The notes under the pieces: model-generated
What the model was told of the DNA's origin: nothing
The model's database searches: none
What the model saw: the letters and a program-made list of their open reading frames with translations, nothing else
Position numbers and translations under genes: made by a program
Shown here: piece after piece, positions 52,258 to 60,774 of the stretch
How the letters are laid out: each line of letters opens with the position of its first letter
How positions within the stretch are numbered: position 1 is the first letter of the stretch
NCBI RefSeq assembly: GCF_002979515.1
Contig: NZ_PCPA01000011.1
Location: 62,001-126,000, forward strand
DNA length: 64,000 nt
Source of the DNA: Microbacterium sp. MYb54
Lineage (GTDB): Bacteria > Actinomycetota > Actinomycetes > Actinomycetales > Microbacteriaceae
Direction: 5' to 3'

Positions 52258-53928
52258 TCAGGAGCGCTCGTCGAGCAGGTCTCGTACCCCGGCTTCGAGC
52301 TCCGCCACCGCGGCGCGAGCGCCGTCGGACGACTCCGCGCGGGCGTCGATGTAGACCTTGAGCTTCGGTTCCGTGCCGCTGGGTCGCACGATCACACGGC
52401 ACCCGTCGCCGAGCCGATACCGCAGGACATCGCCCGACGGCTGGCCTGGTGCGGCATGCAGCAGATCCTCCGCCGAGGTGATCGAACGTCCGGCGATGTG
52501 GGTCGGCGGGATGGTGCGCAGTGCGAGCATCACGTTGCCGATGACAGCGAGATCCTCGACGCGCACCGACACCTGGCCGCTGGCGAAGTGGCCGTAGGTG
52601 TCGCCGAGCTCATCGAGCAGGTCGGCGAGCGTGACTCCGCGATCACGGGCTTCGGCGGCGAGGCCGAGGATGGCGACCGCGGCCGAGATTCCGTCCTTGT
52701 CACGGACGGACTCCGGGTTCACCAGGTAGCCCAGAGCCTCCTCGAATCCGAAGACGATGCCGGGGGCCCGGGAGATCCATTTGAAGCCCGTGAGGGTCTC
52801 GTGGAAGTCCAGCCCGTGGTGGGCGGCGACGGCGCCGAGGCCTGGGGAGGAGACGAGAGAGCATGCGAGCGAAGCGCCGGGGGTGCCGGCCGCCGCACGG
52901 GCGGCTCTCGCGCCGAGGAGGAGGCCGACCTCGTTGCCGGTGAGGCGACGCCAGCCGTCCGCTGCTGCGGCGTCGGGGACGGCGACGGCCAGGCGATCCG
53001 CATCGGGATCGTTGGCGAGGATGAAGTCCGCCTTCACGCGGCGGGCCCTCGCGAAGGCGAGGTCCATCGCGCCCGGTTCCTCCGGATTCGGGAACGACAC
53101 GGTGCGGAACGTGGCGTCGGGGGAGAGCTGCTCGTCGACGACGAACGGCTGCGGGTATCCGGCGTCCTTCACGATGCGGGACAGCGTCTCCCAGCCGACC
53201 CCGTGCATCGCGGTGTAGACCCACCGCATCCCCGTGGTGCCGGCGGGGGCAGGGGCCACGGCCGCGGTCGCGGCGATGTAGGCCTCGACGACCTCTTCAC
53301 CCGCGGTCTCGTAGTCGGTGGAGCGTGGCAGCGCCGAGACGGATCCCTCGTCGGCCGTGCGCTGGATATGTGCGGCGATCTCGGCATCGGCCGGTGCGAC
53401 GATCTGTGATCCCTGATCGCCGCCGCCGAGGTACACCTTGTAGCCGTTGTCGTTGGGCGGGTTGTGGCTCGCGGTCACCATCACGCCGGCGTCGGCGCCG
53501 AAGTGACGCACGGCGAAGGCGAGGACAGGTGTCGGCAGCAGGCGGGGGAGCAGGATCGCGCGGAGACCCGCACCGGCGAACAGCTCGGCGGAATCCGTGG
53601 CGAACACGCGGGAGTTGCGGCGTCCGTCGTAGCCGATCACCACCGTCGGTGTCCCGCCGTCCGCCTTCTCGCGCAGGTAGGCGGCGAATCCGGCGGCAGC
53701 CTGGGCGACGAGCACCCGGTTCATCCGGTTGCTGCCGGCGCCGAGCTCGCCGCGCAGGCCCGCGGTGCCGAAGGCGAGGCGCGTGCGGAAACGGTCTTCC
53801 AGGTCGGCGATCGCGACCTCGTCGCCGGCGGAGGCGCGCGTGATCACACCGGCCAGCTCGTCGCGCGTCTCGTGATCCGGGTCCTGTCGCAGCCAGTCGC
53901 GGGCCTGGACGAGCAACTCCTCGTTCAC
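52258..53928 (-). CDS. Alpha-D-phosphohexomutase-family phosphomutase (phosphomannomutase/phosphoglucomutase or phosphopentomutase)
   Basis: A 556-aa phosphosugar mutase. The phosphoserine loop is VTASHNPPND with S154, the metal loop DPDADR follows centrally, and the C-terminal phosphate-binding motif RPSGTEPKLK is near residue 525. Length and N-terminal FGTAGLRGELGAGSNRMN fit the Pgm2/PmmB group. GTG 53928 overlaps the punA stop by GTGA. Coupling to purine nucleoside phosphorylase suggests it converts (deoxy)ribose-1-phosphate to the 5-phosphate; hexose mutase activity is the alternative. Confidence 0.9.
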   Translation of the reverse strand: MNEELLVQARDWLRQDPDHETRDELAGVITRASAGDEVAIADLEDRFRTRLAFGTAGLRGELGAGSNRMNRVLVAQAAAGFAAYLREKADGGTPTVVIGYDGRRNSRVFATDSAELFAGAGLRAILLPRLLPTPVLAFAVRHFGADAGVMVTASHNPPNDNGYKVYLGGGDQGSQIVAPADAEIAAHIQRTADEGSVSALPRSTDYETAGEEVVEAYIAATAAVAPAPAGTTGMRWVYTAMHGVGWETLSRIVKDAGYPQPFVVDEQLSPDATFRTVSFPNPEEPGAMDLAFARARRVKADFILANDPDADRLAVAVPDAAAADGWRRLTGNEVGLLLGARAARAAAGTPGASLACSLVSSPGLGAVAAHHGLDFHETLTGFKWISRAPGIVFGFEEALGYLVNPESVRDKDGISAAVAILGLAAEARDRGVTLADLLDELGDTYGHFASGQVSVRVEDLAVIGNVMLALRTIPPTHIAGRSITSAEDLLHAAPGQPSGDVLRYRLGDGCRVIVRPSGTEPKLKVYIDARAESSDGARAAVAELEAGVRDLLDERS

Positions 53929-54758
53929 AGTGCCTCGACCACCCTGGCCAGGAGCGCGGAGATCACCGGCTCGGCCTCACGTCCGGCTTCGATCACCTCG
54001 GCGTGGCTGAGCGGGCTCTGCTGGATGCCGGCGGCGAGGTTCGTGATGAGCGAGAAGCCGAGGATCTCCATGCCGGCTTCGCGGGCAGCGATCGCCTCGA
54101 GCGCGGTCGACATCCCGACGATGTGGCCCCCGATGTGCTTCGCCATCTGCACCTCGGCAGGGGTCTCGTAGTGCGGGCCGCGGAACTGCGTGTACACGCC
54201 CTCGTCGAGCATCGGGTCGATCGTGCGGGCGATGTCGCGGAGGCGCTTCGCGTAGAGATCGGTCAGATCGATGAAGGTCGCGCCTTCGAGCGGGGAGTCG
54301 GCGGTGAGGTTGATGTGATCGCTGATGAGCACGGGCTGGCCGGGCGTCCACGTCTCGCGGATGCCGCCGGCGCCGTTGGTGAGCACCATGATCTTGGCTC
54401 CGGTCGCGGCAGCGGTGCGGACGCTGTGCACGACTCGTCGCACGCCGTGGTCTTCGTAGTAGTGGGTGCGCGCGCCGATCACGAGGACGTTCTTGCCGCC
54501 GGGGGTGCGGATGCTGCGCAGAGTGCCGACGTGGCCCTCGAGCGCGGGCTTGGAGAAGCCGGTGACCTCGGTCGCGGGGATGGTCGCGACGGTCTCGCCG
54601 ATGATGTCGGCGGCCTTGCCCCATCCGCTGCCGAGGGTGAGGGCGATGTCATGATTCTCGACGCCGGTCAGTCGGGCGATGTCGGCTGCGGCCTGCGCTG
54701 CGACCTCGAACGGGTTCGCGGTCGGGTCGTCGAGGGGGTTGCTGTGCGTTTCGGGCAT
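53925..54758 (-). CDS. punA: Purine-nucleoside phosphorylase (trimeric type)
   Basis: A 277-aa low-molecular-mass PNP cleaving inosine and guanosine nucleosides to base plus (deoxy)ribose-1-phosphate. Motifs are LTLGSGWGKAAD for phosphate binding, LEGHVGTL, VLTNGAGGIRETW, RGPHYETPAEVQM and the base-binding FSLITNLAAGI. ATG 54758 has a minus-strand TAGAGT box ending 6 nt upstream, indicating a leaderless message. It is divergent from the LpdA-like gene and coupled to the phosphomutase. Confidence 0.95.
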   Translation of the reverse strand: MPETHSNPLDDPTANPFEVAAQAAADIARLTGVENHDIALTLGSGWGKAADIIGETVATIPATEVTGFSKPALEGHVGTLRSIRTPGGKNVLVIGARTHYYEDHGVRRVVHSVRTAAATGAKIMVLTNGAGGIRETWTPGQPVLISDHINLTADSPLEGATFIDLTDLYAKRLRDIARTIDPMLDEGVYTQFRGPHYETPAEVQMAKHIGGHIVGMSTALEAIAAREAGMEILGFSLITNLAAGIQQSPLSHAEVIEAGREAEPVISALLARVVEAL

Positions 54759-54764
54759 GGATCC

Positions 54765-54770
54765 ACTCTA
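54765..54770 (-). promoter_or_regulatory. Leaderless -10 box of punA
   Basis: Minus-strand TAGAGT ends 6 nt before the ATG at 54758. Confidence 0.5.
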
Positions 54771-54806
54771 GGAAGGTGCAGGCTCGGGGGCCAGGATTGC
54801 GCGAGA

Positions 54807-56255
54807 ATGGATTCCATGTCTTCCACCACATTCGAGCGCACTCAGCGCGTCGCCGTCCTCGGCGGCGGTCCCGGCGGTTACGAGGCGGCTCTCGCGGCAG
54901 CCCAGCTCGGGGCCGAGGTCACCCTGGTCGAGCGTGTGGGCGTCGGCGGATCGGCCGTCCTCACCGACGTCGTGCCCTCGAAGAGCCTGATCGCCACCGC
55001 CGATGCGGCCGTCGCCATCTCCGAGGCGAGCGACCTCGGCGTGAACTTCTACGCCAAGGGCGATCGCTCGAGGCCCCTCAAGCCCGAGATCGCGATCAAC
55101 CTCGCAGCCGTCAACAAGCGTCTCCTCTCACTCGCCGGCCAGCAGTCGGAGGACATGCGCGCGACGCTGCTCGAAGCCGGGGTGCGCATCCTGTCCGGTC
55201 ACGGCCGGCTGGAGGGGCCCACCGCGATCATCGTGTCGACGGGCCAGGGAGGCACGGACTTCGACCGGGTCGAGGCCGACACGATCATCGTGGCCGTCGG
55301 CGCCTCACCGCGGGAGCTGGACTCCGCGAAGCCCGACGGAAAGCGCATCCTGACCTGGACGCAGCTGTACGACATGAAGGCGCTCCCCGAGCACCTCATC
55401 GTGGTCGGCTCGGGTGTGACGGGTGCGGAGTTCGCCTCTGCGTACATGAACCTGGGAGCGAAGGTCACACTCGTCTCCAGTCGTGAGCAGGTGCTTCCCG
55501 GCGAGGACAAGGACGCAGCGAGCGTTCTGGAGAAGGTCTTCAAGCGTGGCGGCATGCAGGTGCTCTCGAAGTCTCGCGCCGACAAGGTCGAGGTCACCGA
55601 CGACGGGGTCACCGTCACGCTGTCGGATGGACGCACGGTCGACGGCAGCCACTGCCTCATGGCGGTCGGGTCGATCCCGAACACCGCGGGCATCGGCCTG
55701 GAGGAGGCCGGTGTCGAACTCGACGAGTCGGGGCACGTCCGCGTGAACCGGGTCGCGCGCACGTCGGTGCCGAACGTCTACGCCGTCGGCGACTGCACGA
55801 ACTTCTTCCCGCTGGCATCCGTCGCCTCGATGCAGGGGCGCACGGCCGTCTTCCACGCGCTCGGCGACATCGTCATCCCGCTCGAGCAGATCAAGATCAC
55901 CTCGAACATCTTCACCGCGCCCGAGATCGCCACGGTCGGATACGGAGAGAAGGACGTCGAGGACGGTGTGGCCGATGGCCTCGTCTACAAGCTCCCGCTC
56001 GCGGCGAATCCCCGCGCGAAGATGATGGGCATCAAGGACGGCTTCGTCAAGCTCATCGCGCGCAAGGGATCGGGCACCGTGATCGGCGGCGTGATCGTGG
56101 CGCCGAAGGCCTCGGAGCTGATCTACCCGATCGCGGTCGCCGTCGAGCGTCGTCTCACGGTCGACCAGGTATCGCGGGTCTTCGCGGCGTACCCCTCGCT
56201 GTCCAGCAGCATCACCGATGCGAGCAGAGCGATGCACCTCGTGAACATCTCCTGA
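54807..56255 (+). CDS. lpdA: LpdA-like NAD(P)H quinone reductase/disulfide-reductase-fold flavoprotein without redox cysteines
   Basis: A 482-aa two-dinucleotide-binding flavoprotein. The FAD motif LGGGPGGYEAALAAAQLG lies at 18-35 and the NAD motif GSGVTGAEFASAYMNLG near 200. The segment aligning with GGTCLNVGCIPSK reads GGSAVLTDVVPSK, so both redox cysteines are absent (A50, V55), and the C-terminal HPTxxE is replaced by AAYPSLSSS. It therefore cannot be a classical lipoamide dehydrogenase. The mycobacterial LpdA (Rv3303c) is a known quinone reductase of this branch. ATG 54807 or ATG 54816 could be the start; the longer upstream frame is antisense to punA. Confidence 0.88.
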   Translation: MDSMSSTTFERTQRVAVLGGGPGGYEAALAAAQLGAEVTLVERVGVGGSAVLTDVVPSKSLIATADAAVAISEASDLGVNFYAKGDRSRPLKPEIAINLAAVNKRLLSLAGQQSEDMRATLLEAGVRILSGHGRLEGPTAIIVSTGQGGTDFDRVEADTIIVAVGASPRELDSAKPDGKRILTWTQLYDMKALPEHLIVVGSGVTGAEFASAYMNLGAKVTLVSSREQVLPGEDKDAASVLEKVFKRGGMQVLSKSRADKVEVTDDGVTVTLSDGRTVDGSHCLMAVGSIPNTAGIGLEEAGVELDESGHVRVNRVARTSVPNVYAVGDCTNFFPLASVASMQGRTAVFHALGDIVIPLEQIKITSNIFTAPEIATVGYGEKDVEDGVADGLVYKLPLAANPRAKMMGIKDGFVKLIARKGSGTVIGGVIVAPKASELIYPIAVAVERRLTVDQVSRVFAAYPSLSSSITDASRAMHLVNIS

Positions 56256-56267
56256 TCTCAGGAGACA

Positions 56268-56305
56268 TGCGAAAGGCGCCCCACCGCGGTGGGGCGCCTT
56301 TCGCA
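56268..56305. terminator. Bidirectional stem-loop terminator
   Basis: TGCGAAAGGCGCCCCACC (56268-56285) pairs perfectly with GGTGGGGCGCCTTTCGCA (56288-56305), an 18-bp stem between the convergent LpdA-like and carboxylase genes. Confidence 0.9.
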
Positions 56306-56319
56306 TAGGTGCGGGTGCG

Positions 56320-58086
56320 TCAGCTGATCGTGAGCAGCTGGTGCCCTGCGGAGACCGTGGTGCCGGCATCCGCGCTGATGTTGCCGACGACGCCGTCCTT
56401 GTGCGCCTGCAGCGGCTGCTCCATCTTCATGGCCTCGAGCACGACGACCAGATCGCCCTTCACCACCTGCTGTCCGTCGGCGACGGCGATCTTGACGACG
56501 GTCGCCTGCATGGGCGATTTGACAGCGTCACCGGATGCTCCGGCGTTGGCGGTGGTGGCGTGGCTGCGACGCGACGGCGGCACGGCTGCGGGGCGTCCCG
56601 CGGTGCCGGCGGCGACCGCGACCCGGTCGGGGAGACTCACTTCGAGTCGCTTGCCCGAGACCTCGACGACGACCGTGTGGCGCGACTCGGCAGCGGTCGG
56701 TGCCTCGAGCTCGCCGTCCCACGCCGGGATGTCGTTGACGAACTCGGTCTCGATCCAGCGCGTGAAGACGCCGAACTCGCCGTTCTCGGCCGTGAACGCG
56801 GGGTCGCGGACGACCTTGCGGTGGAACGGGATGACGGTGGGGAGGCCTGCGACCTCGAACTCGTCGAGTGCGCGGCGCGAGCGCTCGAGCGCTTCCGCCC
56901 GATCCTTGCCGGTCACGATGATCTTCGCGAGCAGCGAGTCGAATGCGCCGGAGACCGAGTCGCCCGCCGTGACACCGGAGTCGAGACGGATGCCTGGACC
57001 TCCGAATGTCTTGAACACGTGGATCGGGCCGGGCTGGGGCAGGAATCCGCGACCCGGGTCTTCGCCGTTGATGCGGAACTCGATCGAGTGCCCCTGGGGT
57101 TCGGGGTCGGCGTAGTCGATGGTGCCGCCGGCGGCGATGCGGAACTGCTCGCGCACCAGGTCGATGCCGGTGACCTCTTCGGAGACAGGGTGCTCGACCT
57201 GCAGGCGGGTGTTCACCTCGAGGAACGAGACCGTGCCGTCGGCGCCGATCAGGAACTCGCAGGTGCCAGCACCGACGTAGCCGACCTCCTTGAGGATGGC
57301 CTTGGATGCCGAGTAGAGGAGGTCGTTCTGCTCCTCCGTGAGGAACGGCGCCGGTGCCTCCTCGACGAGCTTCTGGTGGCGACGCTGCAGTGAGCAGTCG
57401 CGTGTGGAGATGACGACGACGTTGCCTTCGGCGTCGGCCAGGCACTGGGTCTCGACGTGACGCGGCTTGTCGAGGTACTTCTCGACGAAGCACTCGCCAC
57501 GACCGAAGGCGGTGACCGCCTCGCGCGTGGCGGACTCGAAGAGCTCGGCGACCTCGTCGAGCTCGCGGGCGACCTTGAGGCCGCGGCCGCCGCCGCCGTA
57601 CGCCGCCTTGATGGCGATCGGCAGGCCGAACTCCTTCGCGAAGGCGATGACCTCATCGGCTCCGGCGACGGGCCCGGGCGTGCCGGGAGCGAGGGGAGCG
57701 CCGACCTTCTCGGCGACGTGACGCGCGGTCACCTTGTCGCCGAGGGCCTCGATCGCATCCGGTGACGGGCCGATCCAGGTCATGCCCGCATTGATGACCG
57801 CGCGCGCGAACTCGGCGTTCTCGGCGAGGAAGCCGTATCCGGGGTGCACGGCATCGGCACCGGCACGACGGGCGATCGAGAGGATCTTCTCGATCTGGAG
57901 GTAGGTCTCGGCGCTGGTCGAGCCTCCGAGGGCATAGGCCTCGTCGGCGAGGCGGGTGTGGAGGGCATCACGGTCCTGGTCGGCGTAGACGGCGACCGAG
58001 GCGATCCCGGAGTCACGGGCGGCGCGGATGATGCGGACGGCGATCTCGCCGCGGTTGGCGATGAGCACCTTGGCGATAGCAGGCAT
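56320..58086 (-). CDS. accA3: Acyl-CoA carboxylase alpha subunit (biotin carboxylase + biotin carboxyl carrier)
   Basis: A 588-aa fusion. Biotin carboxylase occupies about 1-450 ([40 protein letters not shown]), a linker lies near 470-515, and the biotinyl domain is C-terminal with biotin-lysine K554 in EAMKMEQ. It carboxylates biotin for an acetyl-/propionyl-CoA carboxylase whose beta subunit is not in the window. ATG 58086 has a minus-strand TAGGCT box ending 7 nt upstream. The symbol follows the actinobacterial AccA3 type and its closeness to maf; other alpha subunits remain possible. Confidence 0.93.
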   Translation of the reverse strand: MPAIAKVLIANRGEIAVRIIRAARDSGIASVAVYADQDRDALHTRLADEAYALGGSTSAETYLQIEKILSIARRAGADAVHPGYGFLAENAEFARAVINAGMTWIGPSPDAIEALGDKVTARHVAEKVGAPLAPGTPGPVAGADEVIAFAKEFGLPIAIKAAYGGGGRGLKVARELDEVAELFESATREAVTAFGRGECFVEKYLDKPRHVETQCLADAEGNVVVISTRDCSLQRRHQKLVEEAPAPFLTEEQNDLLYSASKAILKEVGYVGAGTCEFLIGADGTVSFLEVNTRLQVEHPVSEEVTGIDLVREQFRIAAGGTIDYADPEPQGHSIEFRINGEDPGRGFLPQPGPIHVFKTFGGPGIRLDSGVTAGDSVSGAFDSLLAKIIVTGKDRAEALERSRRALDEFEVAGLPTVIPFHRKVVRDPAFTAENGEFGVFTRWIETEFVNDIPAWDGELEAPTAAESRHTVVVEVSGKRLEVSLPDRVAVAAGTAGRPAAVPPSRRSHATTANAGASGDAVKSPMQATVVKIAVADGQQVVKGDLVVVLEAMKMEQPLQAHKDGVVGNISADAGTTVSAGHQLLTIS

Positions 58087-58093
58087 GGTTGCC

Positions 58094-58099
58094 AGCCTA
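58094..58099 (-). promoter_or_regulatory. Leaderless -10 box of the carboxylase alpha gene
   Basis: Minus-strand TAGGCT ends 7 nt before the ATG at 58086. Confidence 0.5.
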
Positions 58100-58164
58100 G
58101 CGAGTAGGACCTTGATCCTTTTGACGACTCTCCACAAGAAAGACGCGGAAACGTGGAGGGGAGT

Positions 58165-58803
58165 CTACGACCAGAGGTCTGTCCATCGGACGCCGAGCTC
58201 CCCGGCCAGGCGGCGGACGGTCGAGAGGGACATGCCGACCACGGTCGAGGGGTCGCCGTCCACCCGCGTGATGAAGGCGCCGCCCAGGCTGTCGACGGTG
58301 AAGGCGCCGGCCACGTGCAGCGGCTCTCCCGAGGCGACGTACGCGGCGATCTCGGCGTCGCTCACGTCTTCGGCGAAGGTCACTGCCGCTTCGGCCACGG
58401 CAGTCGCCTCGGTGGGCGGTGTTCCAGGAGAGACCCGGAACACCGAGTGCCCCGAATGCAGGATCCCGGTGGCGCCACGCATCTCCTGCCAGCGCCTGGT
58501 CGCCTCCTCCGGTGTGTACGGCTTGCCGTAGACCCGCCCGCCGAGCGCGAACATCGAGTCACCGCCGATCACGAGACCGTCGAAGGCACCCTCCTCCGAC
58601 AGGCGGTGGGCGACGGCGGCGGCCTTGGCGCGGGCGAGCAGCAGCACGAGCTCCTCGGGTGCGAGGGGCTCGCCGCGGTCGGCCTCCGCGGCTGCGGCGA
58701 CGGCATCCTCATCGACGTCCGGAGACAGCGTGAGCGGTTCGATGCCCGCCTGCCGCAGGAGCATGAGTCGGGCAGGGGAGGTGGAGGCGAGGCAGACGCG
58801 CAT
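58165..58803 (-). CDS. maf: Maf-like nucleoside triphosphate pyrophosphatase
   Basis: A 212-aa Maf-fold enzyme removing pyrophosphate from dTTP/UTP or modified nucleotides. The N-terminal LASTSPARLMLLRQAGI loop binds phosphate, GGDSMFALGGRVYGKP carries the catalytic Asp, and the C-terminal GAFTVDSLGG is conserved. ATG 58803 is supported by a minus-strand TACGGT box ending 7 nt upstream; GTGs at 58809 and 58812 precede it. It is divergent from the RNA methyltransferase, with only 23 bp between start codons. Confidence 0.93.
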   Translation of the reverse strand: MRVCLASTSPARLMLLRQAGIEPLTLSPDVDEDAVAAAAEADRGEPLAPEELVLLLARAKAAAVAHRLSEEGAFDGLVIGGDSMFALGGRVYGKPYTPEEATRRWQEMRGATGILHSGHSVFRVSPGTPPTEATAVAEAAVTFAEDVSDAEIAAYVASGEPLHVAGAFTVDSLGGAFITRVDGDPSTVVGMSLSTVRRLAGELGVRWTDLWS

Positions 58804-58810
58804 GTCCACC

Positions 58811-58816
58811 ACCGTA
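58811..58816 (-). promoter_or_regulatory. Leaderless -10 box of maf
   Basis: Minus-strand TACGGT ends 7 nt before the maf ATG. Its first two bases coincide with those of the divergent box TATCCT at 58815-58820. Confidence 0.5.
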
Positions 58817-58820
58817 TCCT
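58815..58820 (+). promoter_or_regulatory. Leaderless -10 box of the RNA methyltransferase gene
   Basis: TATCCT ends 6 nt before ATG 58827 and overlaps the maf -10 box by two base pairs. Confidence 0.5.
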
Positions 58821-58826
58821 CGAAGA

Positions 58827-60074
58827 ATGACTTCCTCCCCAGCCGACGTGCTCGAACTCGACATCACCGGCATCGCACACGGGGGCACCTTCATCGCCCG
58901 CCACGAGGGACGCGTCGTCTTCGTCTCCGATGCGATCCCCGGTGAACGCGTCCGCGCGCGGATCATCGCTCCTCAGGAAGGCGCGGATGCCGCGACCCGC
59001 AGCTTCTGGCGCGCGGAGACCATCGAGGTGCTGGATGCCTCGGAGCATCGGCGCCCGCATGTGTGGGCCGAGGCCGACGTATCGCGTGACCCCGCGGACC
59101 GGCCGGGCGGCGCAGACCTCGGGCACATCGACCTCGACCACCAGCGCGAGCTGAAGCGCCGCGTGCTTTCGGAAGCACTCGACCGGTTCGCAGGTTTAGG
59201 GCTCTCCGCGCCGGAGATCGAATCCGTCGAGTCGGGTGACGGTCTCGGCTGGCGCACGCGCGTCACCCTGCACGTCGACGAGACGGGAGTTGCCGGCCCG
59301 TTCGCCGCCCGCAGCCACCGCGTGATCCCGGTGACCTCGCATCCGCTCGCCCGCCCCGCCATCGCCGAGGCCGCTCTCGCGCTTCATGGAGAGGCGCCTG
59401 GCCGTATCGAACTCGTCGAGCCCGCAGACGGCGAGGTCCGCGTCATCCGGCGCGAGGAGACCGAGCGCGCTCCGCGAGTGCAGCGAGGCTTCCGCAAGCG
59501 TCCGACCCCCGAGGTGATCCACGAGATGGTCAACGACCGTCGCTTCGAGGTCGATGCCACGGGGTTCTGGCAGGTGCATCCGAGAGCTGCGTCCGTCCTC
59601 GATGCCGCTGTGTACGGCATCCTCGACGGGTACGTCGACGACCAGAAGACGCACTACGACCTGTACGGCGGAGTCGGCCTCTTCGCCGCGACACTCGCCG
59701 ACCTCGGCGGGACCGACATCGTGACCGTCGAGTCCAGCGCGCGGGCCACGCAGCATGCTGCGGCGAACCTCGCCCCGCTCGAGGTGAAGGCGGTGACGGA
59801 GCGCGTCGACCGCTTCCTGACATCGCAGAAGGCATCGGGACGCACCGGAGCGGTCGTGCTCGACCCGCCGCGCGCCGGTGCGGGCCGCCAGGTCGTGGAG
59901 GCGGTGCATGCGCTCGCGCCGGAGGCCATCGCCTACGTCGCGTGCGATCCGGTCGCGCTCGCACGTGACCTCGGCACCTTCCGGACGCTCGGATGGAATG
60001 TCGACCGCCTGCGTGGCTTCGATCTGTTCCCGCACTCGCACCACTTCGAGGTCGTCGCGCTGCTCACTCGGTGA
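58827..60074 (+). CDS. TrmA/RlmD-family (uracil-5-)RNA methyltransferase
   Basis: A 415-aa SAM-dependent methyltransferase. An N-terminal TRAM-like RNA-binding domain (about 8-70) precedes the catalytic core with LYGGVGLFAATLA for SAM, DPPRAGAG, and nucleophile Cys in YVACDPVALARDL. These enzymes make m5U in tRNA or rRNA. The Fe-S cysteines of RlmD are not apparent in the N-terminal part. ATG 58827 is preceded by a leaderless -10 box. Target base not assignable from sequence alone. Confidence 0.9.
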   Translation: MTSSPADVLELDITGIAHGGTFIARHEGRVVFVSDAIPGERVRARIIAPQEGADAATRSFWRAETIEVLDASEHRRPHVWAEADVSRDPADRPGGADLGHIDLDHQRELKRRVLSEALDRFAGLGLSAPEIESVESGDGLGWRTRVTLHVDETGVAGPFAARSHRVIPVTSHPLARPAIAEAALALHGEAPGRIELVEPADGEVRVIRREETERAPRVQRGFRKRPTPEVIHEMVNDRRFEVDATGFWQVHPRAASVLDAAVYGILDGYVDDQKTHYDLYGGVGLFAATLADLGGTDIVTVESSARATQHAAANLAPLEVKAVTERVDRFLTSQKASGRTGAVVLDPPRAGAGRQVVEAVHALAPEAIAYVACDPVALARDLGTFRTLGWNVDRLRGFDLFPHSHHFEVVALLTR

Positions 60075-60078
60075 GCGA

Positions 60079-60097
60079 TCCTCCGCGCCGCGGAGGA
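60079..60097 (+). terminator. Short stem-loop after the methyltransferase gene
   Basis: TCCTCCGC and GCGGAGGA form an 8-bp stem with a 3-nt loop 4 nt after the stop, just before the response-regulator promoter. Confidence 0.45.
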
Positions 60098-60102
60098 CTC
60101 AG

Positions 60103-60108
60103 TAGGCT
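60103..60108 (+). promoter_or_regulatory. Leaderless -10 box of the response-regulator operon
   Basis: TAGGCT ends 6 nt before ATG 60115. Confidence 0.5.
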
Positions 60109-60114
60109 GGGTGG

Positions 60115-60774
60115 ATGAGCACGGTCGCACTCATCGACGATCACGAGTCCGTTCGCCTCGGCCTCGAGGCCGCGTGCGCGCGTGACTCGCAGACCGTCGT
60201 GTTCTCGGGCAGCACGGTGGTCTCCTACCTCGAATGGCGGAAGGCATCCACTGCTGCCCCCGCCGACGTGGTCGTCCTCGACCTCACGCTCGGCGACGGG
60301 ACGACCGTCACCGAGAACGTGAGGTCTCTCGTGAACGACGGTGCGAGTGTCGTGATCCACAGCGTCGCCGATCGGCCGGCCGCGGTGCGTGAAGCGCTCT
60401 CCGCCGGGGCAGCCGGAGTCGTCAGCAAGTCCTCCGCGCTCGACGACGTCCTCGATGCGATCCGCACCGTCGCGCAGGGGGAGGCCCTCAACAACGTCGA
60501 ATGGGCGAGCGCGGTCGACGGTGACCGCGCCTTCGCCGACGCACAGCTCGCCACCCGCGAGCGCGAGGTGCTCCGACTGTACGCCACAGGGTTGCCGCTG
60601 AAGGCGGTAGCCGAACGTCTGGGCGTCGCCTACTCCACCGCCAAGGAGAACATCACCCGCATCCGTGTGAAGTACGTCGAGGTCGGACGCCCCGCGCCGA
60701 CCAAGGTCGACCTCCTGCGCAGAGCGATGGAGGACGGGATCGTCACGGCGGATGAGGCGCCGAGTGCCCGCTGA
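60115..60774 (+). CDS. NarL/LuxR-type response regulator
   Basis: A 219-aa two-component regulator. The receiver (1-125) has acidic residues D8/D9, phospho-acceptor D56 (VVLDLTLG) and K105. The C-terminal LuxR helix-turn-helix (about 146-190) includes ATREREVLRLYATG. It is followed, with 11-bp overlap, by a histidine kinase gene and then a membrane protein gene. The leaderless -10 box sets the start. Regulon unknown. Confidence 0.92.
   Translation: MSTVALIDDHESVRLGLEAACARDSQTVVFSGSTVVSYLEWRKASTAAPADVVVLDLTLGDGTTVTENVRSLVNDGASVVIHSVADRPAAVREALSAGAAGVVSKSSALDDVLDAIRTVAQGEALNNVEWASAVDGDRAFADAQLATREREVLRLYATGLPLKAVAERLGVAYSTAKENITRIRVKYVEVGRPAPTKVDLLRRAMEDGIVTADEAPSAR

Noticed and set aside
58126-58166. 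Possible stem between GACTC-TCCAC and GTGGA-GAGTC near the maf stop
   Set aside because: It needs a 3-nt bulge and overlaps the maf stop; may be chance pairing in GC-rich DNA.
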